This document shows, piece after piece, positions 1-7,721 of a stretch of 39,813 nucleotides of DNA. Numbering within the stretch: position 1 is the stretch's first letter; every line of letters starts with the position of its first letter. The translations under genes and the position numbers were made by a program. Below the pieces are notes generated by a model. The model was not told the origin of the DNA and ran no database searches. It saw only the letters and a list, made by a program, of their open reading frames with translations. This stretch comes from Omnitrophica bacterium RIFOXYB12_FULL_50_7 (GTDB taxonomy: Bacteria > Omnitrophota > Omnitrophia > Omnitrophales > Aquincolibacteriaceae), in the NCBI GenBank assembly GCA_001804345.1, contig MHFU01000026.1:1-39813 (forward strand), written 5' to 3'.

Positions 1-589
1 AACGGGTTGGGGCTCGAGTAATTTTATGAGCCGCCGCCCTTGTCGCGCTTATTCTTTTCCTGGATGGTCGACAAGGACAGCACTGATTTCCAGTTTTTAA
101 ATTAATGATAATCAGGCGCAAAACATCAACGATTGCGATTTCGTGAGCATCGAGTCGTCCGGTCAACTTCCTCTCCAGATTTTTCAGCTCTTCGGCAAGC
201 CCCTTGTCGCTTGATAATGCAGCTCGCATCTTCACAAAAGCGCGGACTACGAATACGCTCATCTCGACGGCCCGTTCACTGTTAAGGATGTTCGCGGCCA
301 TGATCGCCCCATGTTCGGTGAAAGCGTGAGGCAGATAACGCCTTCCTCCCCGCGTCTTTTTTGAGGTTTCAATTTGAAACCTCAAAGTCTTGTTTTCTTC
401 CGGGGTCAAATGGAACATAAAATCGGCGGGGAATTTCGCACCGTTACGCTTGACCGCCAGGTTTAAAGATTTGGTTTTAACGCCGTAAATTTTCGCTAGG
501 TCCGTGTCCAGGATCACGCGCTGTCCGCGGATGAAGTAGATGGCATCGACGATCTGTTCGGGTTTGGTTAGCTCGGTTTTCTTTTTCAT
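1..589 (-). CDS. ORF6N domain protein (3' end off the window)
   Basis: The frame opens at ATG 587-589 and stays open to the left edge, about 196 codons. The N-terminus contains RGQRVILDTDLAKIYGV followed by LNLAVKRNGAKFP, PADFMFHLT and a conserved GGRRYLPHAFTEHG stretch. This is the pattern of the ORF6N domain, a DNA-binding domain first described in phage and virus KilA-N-type proteins and also common as lone chromosomal genes. Family members usually end near 170-190 residues, so most of the protein is present. The last 35 or so codons (Cys- and Arg-rich) do not look like the family; the +1 frame reads a Lys/Asp/Gly-rich tail and a TAA near position 25, so a frameshift near position 100 is possible. 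There is no Shine-Dalgarno sequence before the ATG; a promoter lies only 9 bases upstream. Its cellular role is unknown. Confidence 0.75.
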   Translation of the reverse strand, partial: MKKKTELTKPEQIVDAIYFIRGQRVILDTDLAKIYGVKTKSLNLAVKRNGAKFPADFMFHLTPEENKTLRFQIETSKKTRGGRRYLPHAFTEHGAIMAANILNSERAVEMSVFVVRAFVKMRAALSSDKGLAEELKNLERKLTGRLDAHEIAIVDVLRLIIINLKTGNQCCPCRPSRKRISATRAAAHKITRAPTR

Positions 590-911
590 GATGCAAGCGT
601 ATCACATTGTTTAATATAAATCAATCAAAATATGATTTTAAGGTAAATATAGAAATGCTATAAAAAGATCAAAGGAGATCGGCGCATAGCAGAGAGCGAA
701 AAACGTGAGGTCGGCAGCAGTGGAGCGGTTACAGCTCAAGATATTGATGGGCACAACCAAATTCCAGCGAAGAGCCGATCCGAGGAAAAATTTCTTGAAA
801 CTCCTCTCGAAGGGTTTAGAGTACGGCAGAGGATGGAACCGTTCCTTTTGCAGCGAAACGGCAGGTTAGTGTGCCGGTTACCATTCGGTGCCATTCGATT
901 AACGGAGACTC
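590..911. other. intergenic region between divergent genes
   Basis: No convincing gene. The left part is AT-rich and holds the minus-strand promoter. A 7-bp inverted repeat GATCGGC (677-683) / GCCGATC (774-780) is visible but too widely spaced to call a terminator. Just before the nuclease start the sequence AACGGAG forms a plausible ribosome-binding site. Confidence 0.4.
599..628 (-). promoter_or_regulatory. candidate promoter of the ORF6N gene
   Basis: Read on the minus strand: TTGATT (623-628), an 18-base AT-rich spacer, then TGATAC (599-604). Only 9 bases separate the -10 box from the ATG at 589, so the predicted transcript would start about 3 bases before the start codon. Confidence 0.4.
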
Positions 912-1442
912 ATGCGTAAGATCGTTGGTTGTTTAGCTGTTCTGCTTATTGTTTTCTCCTATCCTTCTAGCTGTTTACAAGCCACGCAAACAGCCACTGA
1001 CGAGCAGGTTTATTTTTCCCCTAAGGGCGGCTGCACGGAAGCCATCGTCAAGAATCTCGACCAGGCTGAGAGATCAATTCTGGTTCAGGCGTATTCGTTC
1101 ACGTCAAAGCCTATCGCGGAGGCATTGATCGCCGCGCATAAACGTGGCGTGAAGGTAAAAGTCCTTTTAGACAAGAGCCAGCTGCATGGAAAAGGAAGCA
1201 AGCTCGACTTGCTGGCAGATGCCGGCATTCCCGCTATGATCGATACGAAGCACTCGATCGCTCACAACAAGGTCATGATCATTGATGGCATCACCGTATT
1301 GACGGGTTCCTTCAACTTCACCAATGCCGCGGAAGACAAGAATGCCGAAAATCTTTTAGTGGTCAGGGATAAAACCATCGCCAGGAAATACCGCAACAAC
1401 TGGGATAAACATCAGAAGCACTCCGAGCGGTATCCGATATAA
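912..1442 (+). CDS. secreted PLD-family endonuclease (Nuc-like)
   Basis: This 176-residue protein carries a single phospholipase D-type catalytic motif: HNKVMIID at residues 118-125 (H118, K120, D125), followed by GSFNFTNAAEDKNAEN. A single HKD motif in a protein of this length matches the Salmonella Nuc / EDTA-resistant nuclease group, which dimerises to build one active site and cleaves DNA without a metal. Residues 1-24 are a signal peptide (basic start, then a hydrophobic core LAVLLIVFSY), so it should act in the periplasm or outside the cell. The start is supported by GGAG eight bases upstream. It stands alone, with no toxin or secretion partner nearby. Phospholipid cleavage instead of nuclease activity cannot be excluded from sequence. 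Confidence 0.85.
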   Translation: MRKIVGCLAVLLIVFSYPSSCLQATQTATDEQVYFSPKGGCTEAIVKNLDQAERSILVQAYSFTSKPIAEALIAAHKRGVKVKVLLDKSQLHGKGSKLDLLADAGIPAMIDTKHSIAHNKVMIIDGITVLTGSFNFTNAAEDKNAENLLVVRDKTIARKYRNNWDKHQKHSERYPI

Positions 1443-1796
1443 AAGCGGCAGCGAGAGAAAATAGGAGGGGGTTGTGGGGATGAATATTCGCAGAACGGTA
1501 CCGGGTACGTTGGGGACACGTTGACTGCGTCAGAAATAGCCGTTTACCCATGAGCACTTTGTGGCGGGTGGGGGAATAGATAGAATTAAGTAATGTCCCC
1601 GGAATTTTGGAATTGTGGGTGGCGGTAGGCAGGGACAGGCAAGGCATTGGTGGGTAGGTACATAAGCTGAGCCAAAAGTAGCCGTCCCCGTGGTACGTGG
1701 TATCATTCAGTAAACCGTAAACCGGACGCCGTCCAACGGGGAGGGGTAAGCCCGGTGAACGGACCCCATTCGAATTACAAGGAAGAAAGTGAGTCC
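1443..1796. other. intergenic region with scattered GGGGACA/TGTCCCC words
   Basis: About 350 bases with no gene I can support. It contains several isolated words of the palindrome family seen elsewhere in the window (TTGGGGACACG near 1511-1521, ATGTCCCCGG near 1593-1602, GGGACAGG near 1633-1640, GTCCCCGTGG near 1683-1692). It looks like decayed repeat elements. No transposase fragment could be read on either strand. Confidence 0.35.
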
Positions 1797-2537
1797 ATGC
1801 GCACTGAAGAAGAGCTTTATGTGGAAACGGGATATAAGATTCTTCACGAGGACGATTTTTTTCTCGTGGTGGATAAGCCGGCGCCGCTTCCGGTCCATGC
1901 TGTGGGGCGCTTCAAGGAAAAGAACCTGCTCAGTCTTTTGATCAAGGACTTGGGGCCGAGTCCGGAGGGACTTCGGATTGTGAACCGACTTGATTCGGAG
2001 ACGAGCGGGCTTGTGCTTGTTGCGAAATCAAGCCAGATGGCCGGGAAGCTGGGGATCCTTTTTGAAAACAGGCAGGTAGCGAAAGAATATCACGCGGTGG
2101 TGATCGGAACGCCCAAAGCTTCCGAAGGAACGATCTCGGATTCTCTGGGACTGAATGTCGAAAGCGGTCATAATATTCGCGCATCCGACCCTGCAGGTGA
2201 AAAGGCGCAAACGGATTATCAGGTTTTAAGCAGCGCTGGTGGATACTCTCTTCTCAAGGTGATGCCGCGAACAGGTCGTACGCATCAGATCCGCGCGCAT
2301 CTTTCTTTTTTAGGACATCCCATCGTGGGAGACAAGATCTATATTGATCCACGGATTTTTGAGCGGTACATTCACGAGGGATGGCTTGAGGAGATGCGGC
2401 CTGTCGTGAAGGCCGAACGCCTTCTTTTGCACGCGTCCCGGTTAGAATTCCGCCATCCCGTGACCGGAGAGCTTGTGAAATTCACCTCCGAGATCCCGCC
2501 CTGTTTCGATTCATTCTTAAATGAGGAGACAAAATGA
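1797..2537 (+). CDS. RluA-family pseudouridine synthase
   Basis: This enzyme isomerises uridine to pseudouridine in structured RNA (rRNA or tRNA). The catalytic aspartate lies in NRLDSETSGL (D66 counted from the ATG at 1797), the RluA signature, followed by the conserved KEYHAVV, GRTHQIRAHLSFLGHPI and LLLHA motifs. There is no S4 domain at the N-terminus, so this is the short RluA form of about 246 residues. An upstream in-frame GTG at 1755 would add 14 poorly conserved residues; I prefer 1797 because AAGGAAG precedes it and the conserved part begins right after. Its stop overlaps the next small gene by ATGA, so the two are probably co-translated. The target nucleotide cannot be told from sequence. 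Confidence 0.9.
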   Translation: MRTEEELYVETGYKILHEDDFFLVVDKPAPLPVHAVGRFKEKNLLSLLIKDLGPSPEGLRIVNRLDSETSGLVLVAKSSQMAGKLGILFENRQVAKEYHAVVIGTPKASEGTISDSLGLNVESGHNIRASDPAGEKAQTDYQVLSSAGGYSLLKVMPRTGRTHQIRAHLSFLGHPIVGDKIYIDPRIFERYIHEGWLEEMRPVVKAERLLLHASRLEFRHPVTGELVKFTSEIPPCFDSFLNEETK

Positions 2538-2716
2538 CCGAGGCGATAAAAAAAACGGGCACCGCTTGCTGGGACTGTGGTTTTCGCAGAGATTTCGATA
2601 ATACTTTTTTGGGCATTTGCACCTGGTTTGAGGTCCATGGGAAAGGTTCGAATAAGGATATTCCCCCAGCTCTGGTGGAAAAAGGCTGCAAGTATTGGAA
2701 GAAGAAACAAAAATAA
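2534..2716 (+). CDS. small four-cysteine protein
   Basis: A 60-residue protein that I cannot assign to a named family. It has a CWDC pair near residues 12-15, a further Cys in GICTWFEVHGKG and another in KGCKYWKKK, spaced like a small zinc- or iron-binding fold, and a strongly basic C-terminus. It starts inside the stop codon of the pseudouridine synthase (ATGA overlap), which argues that it is a real co-translated gene and not a chance frame. A nucleic-acid-binding role is only a guess from the Cys/Lys content. Confidence 0.6.
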   Translation: MTEAIKKTGTACWDCGFRRDFDNTFLGICTWFEVHGKGSNKDIPPALVEKGCKYWKKKQK

Positions 2717-2732
2717 TCAGGAGGCAGAGCGT

Positions 2733-3260
2733 ATGTTCGATAAACTGATCGGGTATTTAGTGACGAGAGCGGGCAAGGAATACTCCGCGAGTTATCGCGC
2801 GGTGGCAACGGTGCTTGGCGCGACGCTTTTTATCGCGGGTTGGCCGGTGCTTGTCTGGGTTTTGGGGCTCGGGGGACAGGGAGCTGTCTTCCCGGATATG
2901 GCTGCGGTCCTTTTGAGCGCTCTTTTTTTTGTGGCCGGTATTCCGTGGGTGGCTTGGGCCGTTCTGTGGCAGCTTTGGAAGGGGAAGGGTACGCCTGTGC
3001 CTGTGGTGCCCACCAAGGAATTCCTGCCCTCGGGTCCTTACCGGTATTGCCGCAACCCTATGATGCTCGGGTTTTTTCTTTATCTGGCGGGTTGGGCCTC
3101 GCTTTTCAACCGGGTGGGTTCCTGGGTCGCAGCCGTCGTCTTGCTGGTCCTTTTGATCCTCGAGATCAAGCTGATCGAGGAAAAGGAGCTTGAAGCGCGC
3201 TTCGGAGAGGCCTACCGCGAGTACAAAAAAAAGACGCCATTTTTCGTCCCAAAATTTTGA
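2733..3260 (+). CDS. isoprenylcysteine methyltransferase-like membrane protein
   Basis: A 175-residue membrane protein with about four hydrophobic segments (residues 22-45, 56-79, 108-123, 129-147). The segment PSGPYRYCRNPMMLG (99-113) and the C-terminal EEKELEARFGEAYREYKKK (149-167) are the SAM-binding signature of the ICMT / phospholipid N-methyltransferase / NnrU-like group. In bacteria these enzymes methylate lipids or small hydrophobic substrates and are usually unassigned. Start at ATG 2733 is chosen for the strong CAGGAGG upstream; the frame is open further upstream but that part overlaps the Cys protein gene. It is probably the third gene of the RluA operon. The true substrate is unknown. 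Confidence 0.8.
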   Translation: MFDKLIGYLVTRAGKEYSASYRAVATVLGATLFIAGWPVLVWVLGLGGQGAVFPDMAAVLLSALFFVAGIPWVAWAVLWQLWKGKGTPVPVVPTKEFLPSGPYRYCRNPMMLGFFLYLAGWASLFNRVGSWVAAVVLLVLLILEIKLIEEKELEARFGEAYREYKKKTPFFVPKF

Positions 3261-3267
3261 CCTTAAG

Positions 3268-3289
3268 GATTGCTTTCAGAAAAGCAATC
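3268..3289 (+). terminator. stem-loop after the methyltransferase gene
   Basis: A perfect 9-bp stem, GATTGCTTT (3268-3276) and AAAGCAATC (3281-3289), with a CAGA loop. It sits 7 bases after the stop codon. It is followed by A residues and not T residues, so it is a weak intrinsic terminator or an mRNA 3'-end structure. Confidence 0.4.
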
Positions 3290-3305
3290 TAGAAAAAAAC
3301 AACGG

Positions 3306-3333
3306 TTTCTGTTTTTCTTGCAATGAGTATAAT
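3306..3333 (+). promoter_or_regulatory. promoter of the first PilZ gene
   Basis: TTTCTG (3306-3311), a 16-base spacer, then a perfect TATAAT (3328-3333). The same arrangement recurs upstream of the second PilZ gene with a nearly identical spacer, so it belongs to the duplicated unit. Confidence 0.6.
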
Positions 3334-3374
3334 GTTGTCGTTCGTTCACCGATCGACCAACAAAGGAATCTAAA

Positions 3375-3752
3375 ATGGAAAAGAATAAGCCTGTGCTGGA
3401 AAGACGCCAAAGCGTGCGATTCCGCATTCTTTCGCTTGTTAAATATGCGCCTGAGTCCAGGGGTGCTGCTTTTCAAGTGGCGAACATCCAGAATGTCAGT
3501 CGAGGGGGGCTCACTTTTTTTACAGAGCAGGAGATCAAAGAAGATGCGATCCTGCAGTTTTATTTTTTGCCCCCGAACCGCAAAAAACCGGTTGAAGTAC
3601 GAGGAAAGATTGTGCGGCGTCTTCGGTCCCCAAAAAATGCAAAAGCTTTTGAAATGGGGGTCCAGTTTTTGGATGTTTCTGAAGATGCGAAACTTGCGAT
3701 CCGGGAGCTTGAAACCTCTTTTCTTGAGAAGCAAAAAAAGACACGGCCCTAA
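3375..3752 (+). CDS. PilZ domain protein, copy 1
   Basis: A 125-residue single-domain PilZ protein, a likely receptor for cyclic di-GMP. The two binding motifs are present: RQSVR at residues 11-15 (RxxxR) and NVSRGG at 40-45 ([D/N]xSxxG). A beta-barrel continues through LPPNRKKPVEVRGKIV and a helix follows at GVQFLDVSEDAKLAI. It has its own promoter and an AAGGA ribosome-binding site. The neighbour at 3917 is a paralogue, roughly 65% identical over 112 residues. A GGDEF protein that could supply the ligand is encoded at 34.9 kb. Output partner unknown; with no other domain it probably acts by binding another protein. Confidence 0.85.
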   Translation: MEKNKPVLERRQSVRFRILSLVKYAPESRGAAFQVANIQNVSRGGLTFFTEQEIKEDAILQFYFLPPNRKKPVEVRGKIVRRLRSPKNAKAFEMGVQFLDVSEDAKLAIRELETSFLEKQKKTRP

Positions 3753-3808
3753 AAGCATTCGCACAACCCCTTTCTCGTTTCCCAGAAGTTTTTAAAACAA
3801 AACAGCAG

Positions 3809-3836
3809 TTTCCGTTTTTCCCGCAATGAGTATAAT
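3809..3836 (+). promoter_or_regulatory. promoter of the second PilZ gene
   Basis: TTTCCG (3809-3814), a 16-base spacer ending in CAATGAG, then TATAAT (3831-3836). It matches the copy 1 promoter in layout and in most spacer bases, so the duplication included the promoter. Confidence 0.55.
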
Positions 3837-3916
3837 ACCGGCATTTGTTCACCGATCAGCCCACTTAGGAATTTTAAAATGAAAAAAACAAGCCTATACA
3901 GGAAAGACGGCAAAGC

Positions 3917-4255
3917 GTGCGATTCCGTATTTTTTCGCTTGTGAAGCATGCGACCGAGCCCAATGTTGTCACTTTTCAGGTGGAGAATATCCGAAATATC
4001 AGCCGCGGAGGGCTTGCTTTCTTCACAGAGCAAGAGATCGAAGAAGGGGCGGTCCTGCGACTTTATTTTTTGCCTCCGAATTGTGAAAAGCCAGTCACAG
4101 CACGGGGAAAGGTTGTTCGATGTCCCCAAGTCATAAAAAACGGAAAAATTTTCGAGCTGGGAGTCCAGTTTCTGGATGTCTCGGAAGATGCGAAGCTCGC
4201 GATCCAGGAGCTCGAAGATTTTTTTCTTAAGAAGCAAAAAAAGATTCAACTCTGA
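3917..4255 (+). CDS. PilZ domain protein, copy 2 (N-terminus frameshifted)
   Basis: Paralogue of the gene at 3375, matching it without gaps from residue 14 of copy 1 to the end, including NISRGG and GVQFLDVSEDAKLAI. The equivalent start codon is ATG 3879, but the frame from there stops after 21 codons because one base is missing in a run of seven A (3882-3888). Restoring one A gives MKKNKPIQERRQSVRF, the expected N-terminus with the RxxxR motif. As the sequence stands, only a start such as GTG 3917 gives the domain, and that protein would lose the first Arg of RxxxR. It may be a pseudogene, a slippage-corrected or phase-variable gene, or an assembly error in a homopolymer. Confidence 0.7.
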   Translation: MRFRIFSLVKHATEPNVVTFQVENIRNISRGGLAFFTEQEIEEGAVLRLYFLPPNCEKPVTARGKVVRCPQVIKNGKIFELGVQFLDVSEDAKLAIQELEDFFLKKQKKIQL

Positions 4256-4382
4256 AATTATCCTCCCCCCTTTTTTCAGAGAAGGATTTTTTGGCGATTG
4301 ATAAATGTTCCTGAAAAGTTCTTGGGTATAGCGCCATCGTTTTGCGGGATTTCTTTAAAGAAGATGAAAAAATATACCGAAC

Positions 4383-5528
4383 ATGAAAAAAGAACCCTCG
4401 AGCGCGCCCAAACTGATCAAGGGACTGGAAGGGGTCGTGGCTGCCCAGACATCCTTAAGCGATGTGGACGGTGAGAATGGCCGGCTTCTTTATCGCGGTA
4501 TTCCGATTGGTGAATTGGTCGAGAAGTCTCACTTTGAGGAAGTGACATATCATCTCTGGTATGCGAAACTTCCCAACGCTGAGGAGCTCAGAATTTTCAA
4601 GGAGACTTTGAAAGCGCAAAGGACTTTATCTGAGCGTGCGCTAGAGGTCTTGAGGTTTATTCCCACCACCACACATCCCATGAGCGCTCTTCGAACCATG
4701 TGTTCGCTCATGGGGAGCCTGGACCCACGGGCGCATATCGTGAACCCCGAAGAATCCCTGCGCAAAGCCTATCATCTGACGGGTGTTTTTCCGACCATTA
4801 TCGCGGCTTTTTACAGACTTCGTGAAGACAAGGAGCCTATCCAGCCCGACATGAGCCTTTCCCACGCGGCCAACTTCCTCTATATGATGAGCGGCAAGAA
4901 ACCAACACAGGAAATGGAGAAGGCGCTTGATGCGTATCTGATCCTTTTGGCGGATCACGGGCTCAATGCTTCGACTTTTGCGGCGCGTGTGACGACCGGG
5001 ACGCTTTCGAACCTTTATTCGGCGGTCACTTCCGCGGTCGGGACCTTAGCCGGAGAACTCCATGGAGCGGCGAACCAGTATGCGATGGAGATGATCCTTG
5101 AAATTGGAGCGCCCGCGAACGCCATCCCGTATGTGAACAAACTTTTGGATGAGAAAAAGAAAGTCATGGGTTTCGGGCACCGGATCTATAAGACCCGCGA
5201 TCCGCGCGCCGAGGCATTCCGTCAAATCGCCCACGACCTGTGCGTCAAAGCCGGGAAAACGGAATGGATGGAGATCGCCGCACAAGTCGAGAAAGTCATG
5301 ATGGATCGGAAAAAGATCCCCTGCAACGTGGACTTTTTCTCGGCTCCGGTGCTTTACGTGCTCGGGTTCCCGCCGGATTTTTTTACGACTGTTTTTGCGG
5401 CAAGTCGTGTTGCCGGTTGGAGCGGACATATCATTGAGCAGCAACTGGACAATCGCCTTGTCCGCCCGCTCGCGGAATACATCGGTCCGGCGGAGCAGTA
5501 TTACATCCCGCACGAAGACCGGAAGTGA
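4383..5528 (+). CDS. gltA: citrate synthase
   Basis: Condenses acetyl-CoA with oxaloacetate to citrate, the entry step of the TCA cycle, in the cytoplasm. At 381 residues it is of the short bacterial type. The catalytic residues are visible: H227 in LHGAANQ, H266 in GFGHRIYKTRDPR and D317 in NVDFFSAPVLY; H192 in DHGLNAST matches the oxaloacetate-binding histidine, and R342 lies in SRVAGWSGHI. Short citrate synthases and 2-methylcitrate synthases are hard to separate by motif, and no prpB or prpD lies nearby, so I keep citrate synthase. It appears to be a single-gene unit flanked by a palindromic hairpin downstream. No clear ribosome-binding site precedes the ATG. Confidence 0.93.
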   Translation: MKKEPSSAPKLIKGLEGVVAAQTSLSDVDGENGRLLYRGIPIGELVEKSHFEEVTYHLWYAKLPNAEELRIFKETLKAQRTLSERALEVLRFIPTTTHPMSALRTMCSLMGSLDPRAHIVNPEESLRKAYHLTGVFPTIIAAFYRLREDKEPIQPDMSLSHAANFLYMMSGKKPTQEMEKALDAYLILLADHGLNASTFAARVTTGTLSNLYSAVTSAVGTLAGELHGAANQYAMEMILEIGAPANAIPYVNKLLDEKKKVMGFGHRIYKTRDPRAEAFRQIAHDLCVKAGKTEWMEIAAQVEKVMMDRKKIPCNVDFFSAPVLYVLGFPPDFFTTVFAASRVAGWSGHIIEQQLDNRLVRPLAEYIGPAEQYYIPHEDRK

Positions 5529-5533
5529 GTTGG

Positions 5534-5576
5534 AAGGGGAAAGGCTGAATTATTTTATAATTCCGCCTGTCCCCTT
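5534..5576 (+). terminator. 20-bp palindromic hairpin after citrate synthase
   Basis: Arms 5534-5553 and 5557-5576 pair at 18 of 20 positions around a TTT loop, and T-rich sequence (5575-5581) follows. It can act as an intrinsic terminator for the citrate synthase gene. Its right arm ends GCCTGTCCCCTT, the signature of the GGGGACAG palindrome family found elsewhere here. Confidence 0.55.
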
Positions 5577-5628
5577 TATTTTCAAATCAGGTTGCGTTTC
5601 TTAAAGCGCCTCATTATCATGATGAACC

Positions 5629-6990
5629 ATGACCGCGAATCTTGATTACGCATACGATCAATACCTGAAGGCCAAAGAATCCCAGGCCGTTTCTGCCATC
5701 TTCAAGTTCAGGGAAAAACTCAAAACTCCCGCGTTCGCGTACGGGCGTTTCACGGTCCCGGCTTTCTACAAAGCTTATTTTGTCACGTCCAAGCAGCAGC
5801 ATCTCCTGAAACGCGCGGCCTCTTCTTTTTCCCAGATCCTTAACAAGACAGCGCGTCTTTACTTCGAGGAAGCTCAGATGAGGTCCCACTTTCGCCTCTC
5901 TTCCGAAGCCGAAGAGCTCGTGAAGATCGATCCGGGCTATTCGCAGCATGTCGTCTTCAGCCGTTTCGACGCGCTTCTGGAGGGGGAGAGTCTGAAGCTT
6001 TTGGAGTTCAATTGCGATGCCCCGGCCGGCGCCGCTTACACCGACCAACTGGAGTCTGCGTTTCTTTCCGAAGAGCTGGTCTGGCCCTTTGCCGAGGAAC
6101 ATCATTTGGTTGCCAGTGAGCGCGTTCAAAGTATTCTTTCAACGCTGCTTTCGGTCTATGAAGAGTTTGGTGGCTATGAAACACCTCAGATCGCGATCGT
6201 GGACTGGCGGCATGCGAGGACCGCCCCGGAATTTGAGCACATGAAAAACCACTTCGAGTCCAAGGGTTACAAGACCACGATCGCTGATCCACGCGAACTT
6301 CAGTACAAGGGCGGCAAACTTTATCACAAAGGTTTTCGCGTGCACCTGGTCTACCGGCGCGTAATCTTTGATGAGCTGTTAGAACGGCTTGATGAAGTTC
6401 AGGACCTGCTGCGTGCTTACAAGGACAAGGCCGTCTGTGTGGTCAACCCTTTGCGTTCGAGGCTCGCCTCAAGCAAGTCGATCTTCTCGTTTTTGACCAC
6501 CCCGGAGTTCGACCGTTTTTTCACAGAGAACGAAAACGAGATGAAGCGTCAACACCTTCCGTGGACGCGTTGTCTTTCTGATGCTGAGGATTTCTATGGC
6601 CACCGGAAGGTCTTTCTGATCGATTTTCTTAAAGATGAGAAAGACACTCTTGTTCTGAAACCTTCGGGATCAAGCCACGGCGCTCGCCAGGTTCACATCG
6701 GACGGGAGACGCCGGACGGCGACTGGAACGCGGTGGTGGACAAAGCACTTAAGGAAGGGGATTGGGTGATCCAGGAGCAGGTTTCGGTTCCGGTGATGAC
6801 CGTCCCTGACGTTGTGAACCAGAAGCTGGACTACATTTACAAAAAATATAATTTCAACATGCTAGCCTTTGGGGGAAAATACGCCGGAGGTTTTGTTCGT
6901 TTGAGCGATGAGAGCGTAATCAATGTGGCGACAGGAGGGGGCCTTATGCCGGCTATTTGGACGGATACTCCCCCGGAAGGAAACGCATAA
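5629..6990 (+). CDS. circularly permuted ATP-grasp domain protein
   Basis: A 453-residue cytoplasmic protein resembling the circularly permuted ATP-grasp family (glutathionylspermidine synthase-like and related proteins of unknown substrate). Visible family traits are LKLLEFNCDAPAG near residue 125, then IAIVDWRHARTAPEFEH, CVVNPLRSRLASSKS near 265, and the nucleotide-binding segment LVLKPSGSSHGARQVHIG followed by DWVIQEQVSVP. The C-terminus ends GGFVRLSDESVINVATGGG, as in the family. Such enzymes form amide bonds using ATP through an acyl phosphate. There is no amidase domain, so it is not a bifunctional glutathionylspermidine enzyme. Substrate unknown; the DUF2203 gene downstream is separated by hairpins. 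Confidence 0.7.
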   Translation: MTANLDYAYDQYLKAKESQAVSAIFKFREKLKTPAFAYGRFTVPAFYKAYFVTSKQQHLLKRAASSFSQILNKTARLYFEEAQMRSHFRLSSEAEELVKIDPGYSQHVVFSRFDALLEGESLKLLEFNCDAPAGAAYTDQLESAFLSEELVWPFAEEHHLVASERVQSILSTLLSVYEEFGGYETPQIAIVDWRHARTAPEFEHMKNHFESKGYKTTIADPRELQYKGGKLYHKGFRVHLVYRRVIFDELLERLDEVQDLLRAYKDKAVCVVNPLRSRLASSKSIFSFLTTPEFDRFFTENENEMKRQHLPWTRCLSDAEDFYGHRKVFLIDFLKDEKDTLVLKPSGSSHGARQVHIGRETPDGDWNAVVDKALKEGDWVIQEQVSVPVMTVPDVVNQKLDYIYKKYNFNMLAFGGKYAGGFVRLSDESVINVATGGGLMPAIWTDTPPEGNA

Positions 6991-7009
6991 AAAGGCGAAG
7001 CCTTTTTAT
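6987..7009 (+). terminator. hairpin overlapping the ATP-grasp stop codon
   Basis: A perfect 10-bp stem, ATAAAAAGGC (6987-6996) and GCCTTTTTAT (7000-7009), with a GAA loop. The right arm supplies five T residues. The left arm contains the stop codon TAA (6988-6990). Confidence 0.55.
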
Positions 7010-7016
7010 GAACAGC

Positions 7017-7155
7017 CAAATTACAAGATCCAAGAACCAGATAGGCTCCAATCACCTAAAGAAAAAAGGACGTTTTTTCTTTTGTTTGAGATTTTTAAAT
7101 TGATTATTGGAAATTGTTTGGAGCTGGGTTCTTGGAAATTGGATCTTGGCGTTTG
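7017..7155. repeat. nested imperfect inverted repeat (TTCTTGG/CCAAGAA type)
   Basis: The left part (7017-7056, containing GATCCAAGAACCAG and GGCTCCAATCA) is an imperfect reverse complement of 7098-7155 (containing TTTGGAGCTGGGTTCTTGG). Between them sits a perfect inner hairpin, AAAGAAAAAA (7058-7067) with TTTTTTCTTT (7073-7082). It fills most of the gap between the ATP-grasp and DUF2203 genes. Confidence 0.5.
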
Positions 7156-7204
7156 ATTTTAAGCAGAAGAGGGAGTATTCTCATTCGGTAAGGAGAATGA
7201 ATCT

Positions 7205-7651
7205 GTGACCAGAAAAAAAAGAAGGATTTTTACTCTCCAGGAAGCCGACGCTTTATTGCCGGAGCTTGAAAAACGCCTGAAACTTCTCCGGACCAAAAAA
7301 GAGGCCTACAGCCGTACCCACGATCTTCTTTTCATGCATGAGCTTGTTTGCACGGCCGAGCGAACGAACGGAGTCTTGGAAGAGAAAGATGATCTGGAGG
7401 ACGGTATTCACGCGCTCGAAGGAGCAATCGAAGACCTGGCCAAAGATGTTGAAACGATCTTTGCGATGGGCTGCCTTCTTCGGAACATCGAAAAGGGCCG
7501 CGTCGAATTCTTCGGCAAGCATGAGGGCCGGGAGGTTTATTTTTCCTGGCAACTTGGCGAACCCCACATTTCTCATTACCGCCCGTTTGAGGGGAAAGTC
7601 CATGAACGCGTTCCTCTGTCCGGGAAGCCCGCAACGAAAAGCCAGAAGTAA
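7205..7651 (+). CDS. DUF2203 family protein
   Basis: A 148-residue protein starting at GTG 7205 behind a good AAGGAG site. The N-terminal FTLQEADALLPELEKRL and the C-terminal REVYFSWQLGEPHISHYRP with a final VHERVPL are the two conserved ends of DUF2203; the middle (residues 60-85) is a predicted charged helical stretch. No enzymatic function is established for the family. It is convergent with phoR, with only 70 bases between the genes. Confidence 0.8.
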   Translation: MTRKKRRIFTLQEADALLPELEKRLKLLRTKKEAYSRTHDLLFMHELVCTAERTNGVLEEKDDLEDGIHALEGAIEDLAKDVETIFAMGCLLRNIEKGRVEFFGKHEGREVYFSWQLGEPHISHYRPFEGKVHERVPLSGKPATKSQK

Positions 7652-7721
7652 AAACCTCCGGGAAGCACTTGCTGGGAAGCCCTCACTTATAATTCTTTGT
7701 GAGAAAAATATTCGGAAAGAA

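Noticed and set aside
1443..1796. Possible remnant of a transposase with GGGGACA ends
   Set aside because: The end-like words are there, but no frame on either strand shows transposase motifs.
2840..3193. Alternative 117-codon frame overlapping the methyltransferase gene
   Set aside because: It shares the region with a gene showing clear ICMT motifs and has no domain or ribosome-binding site of its own.
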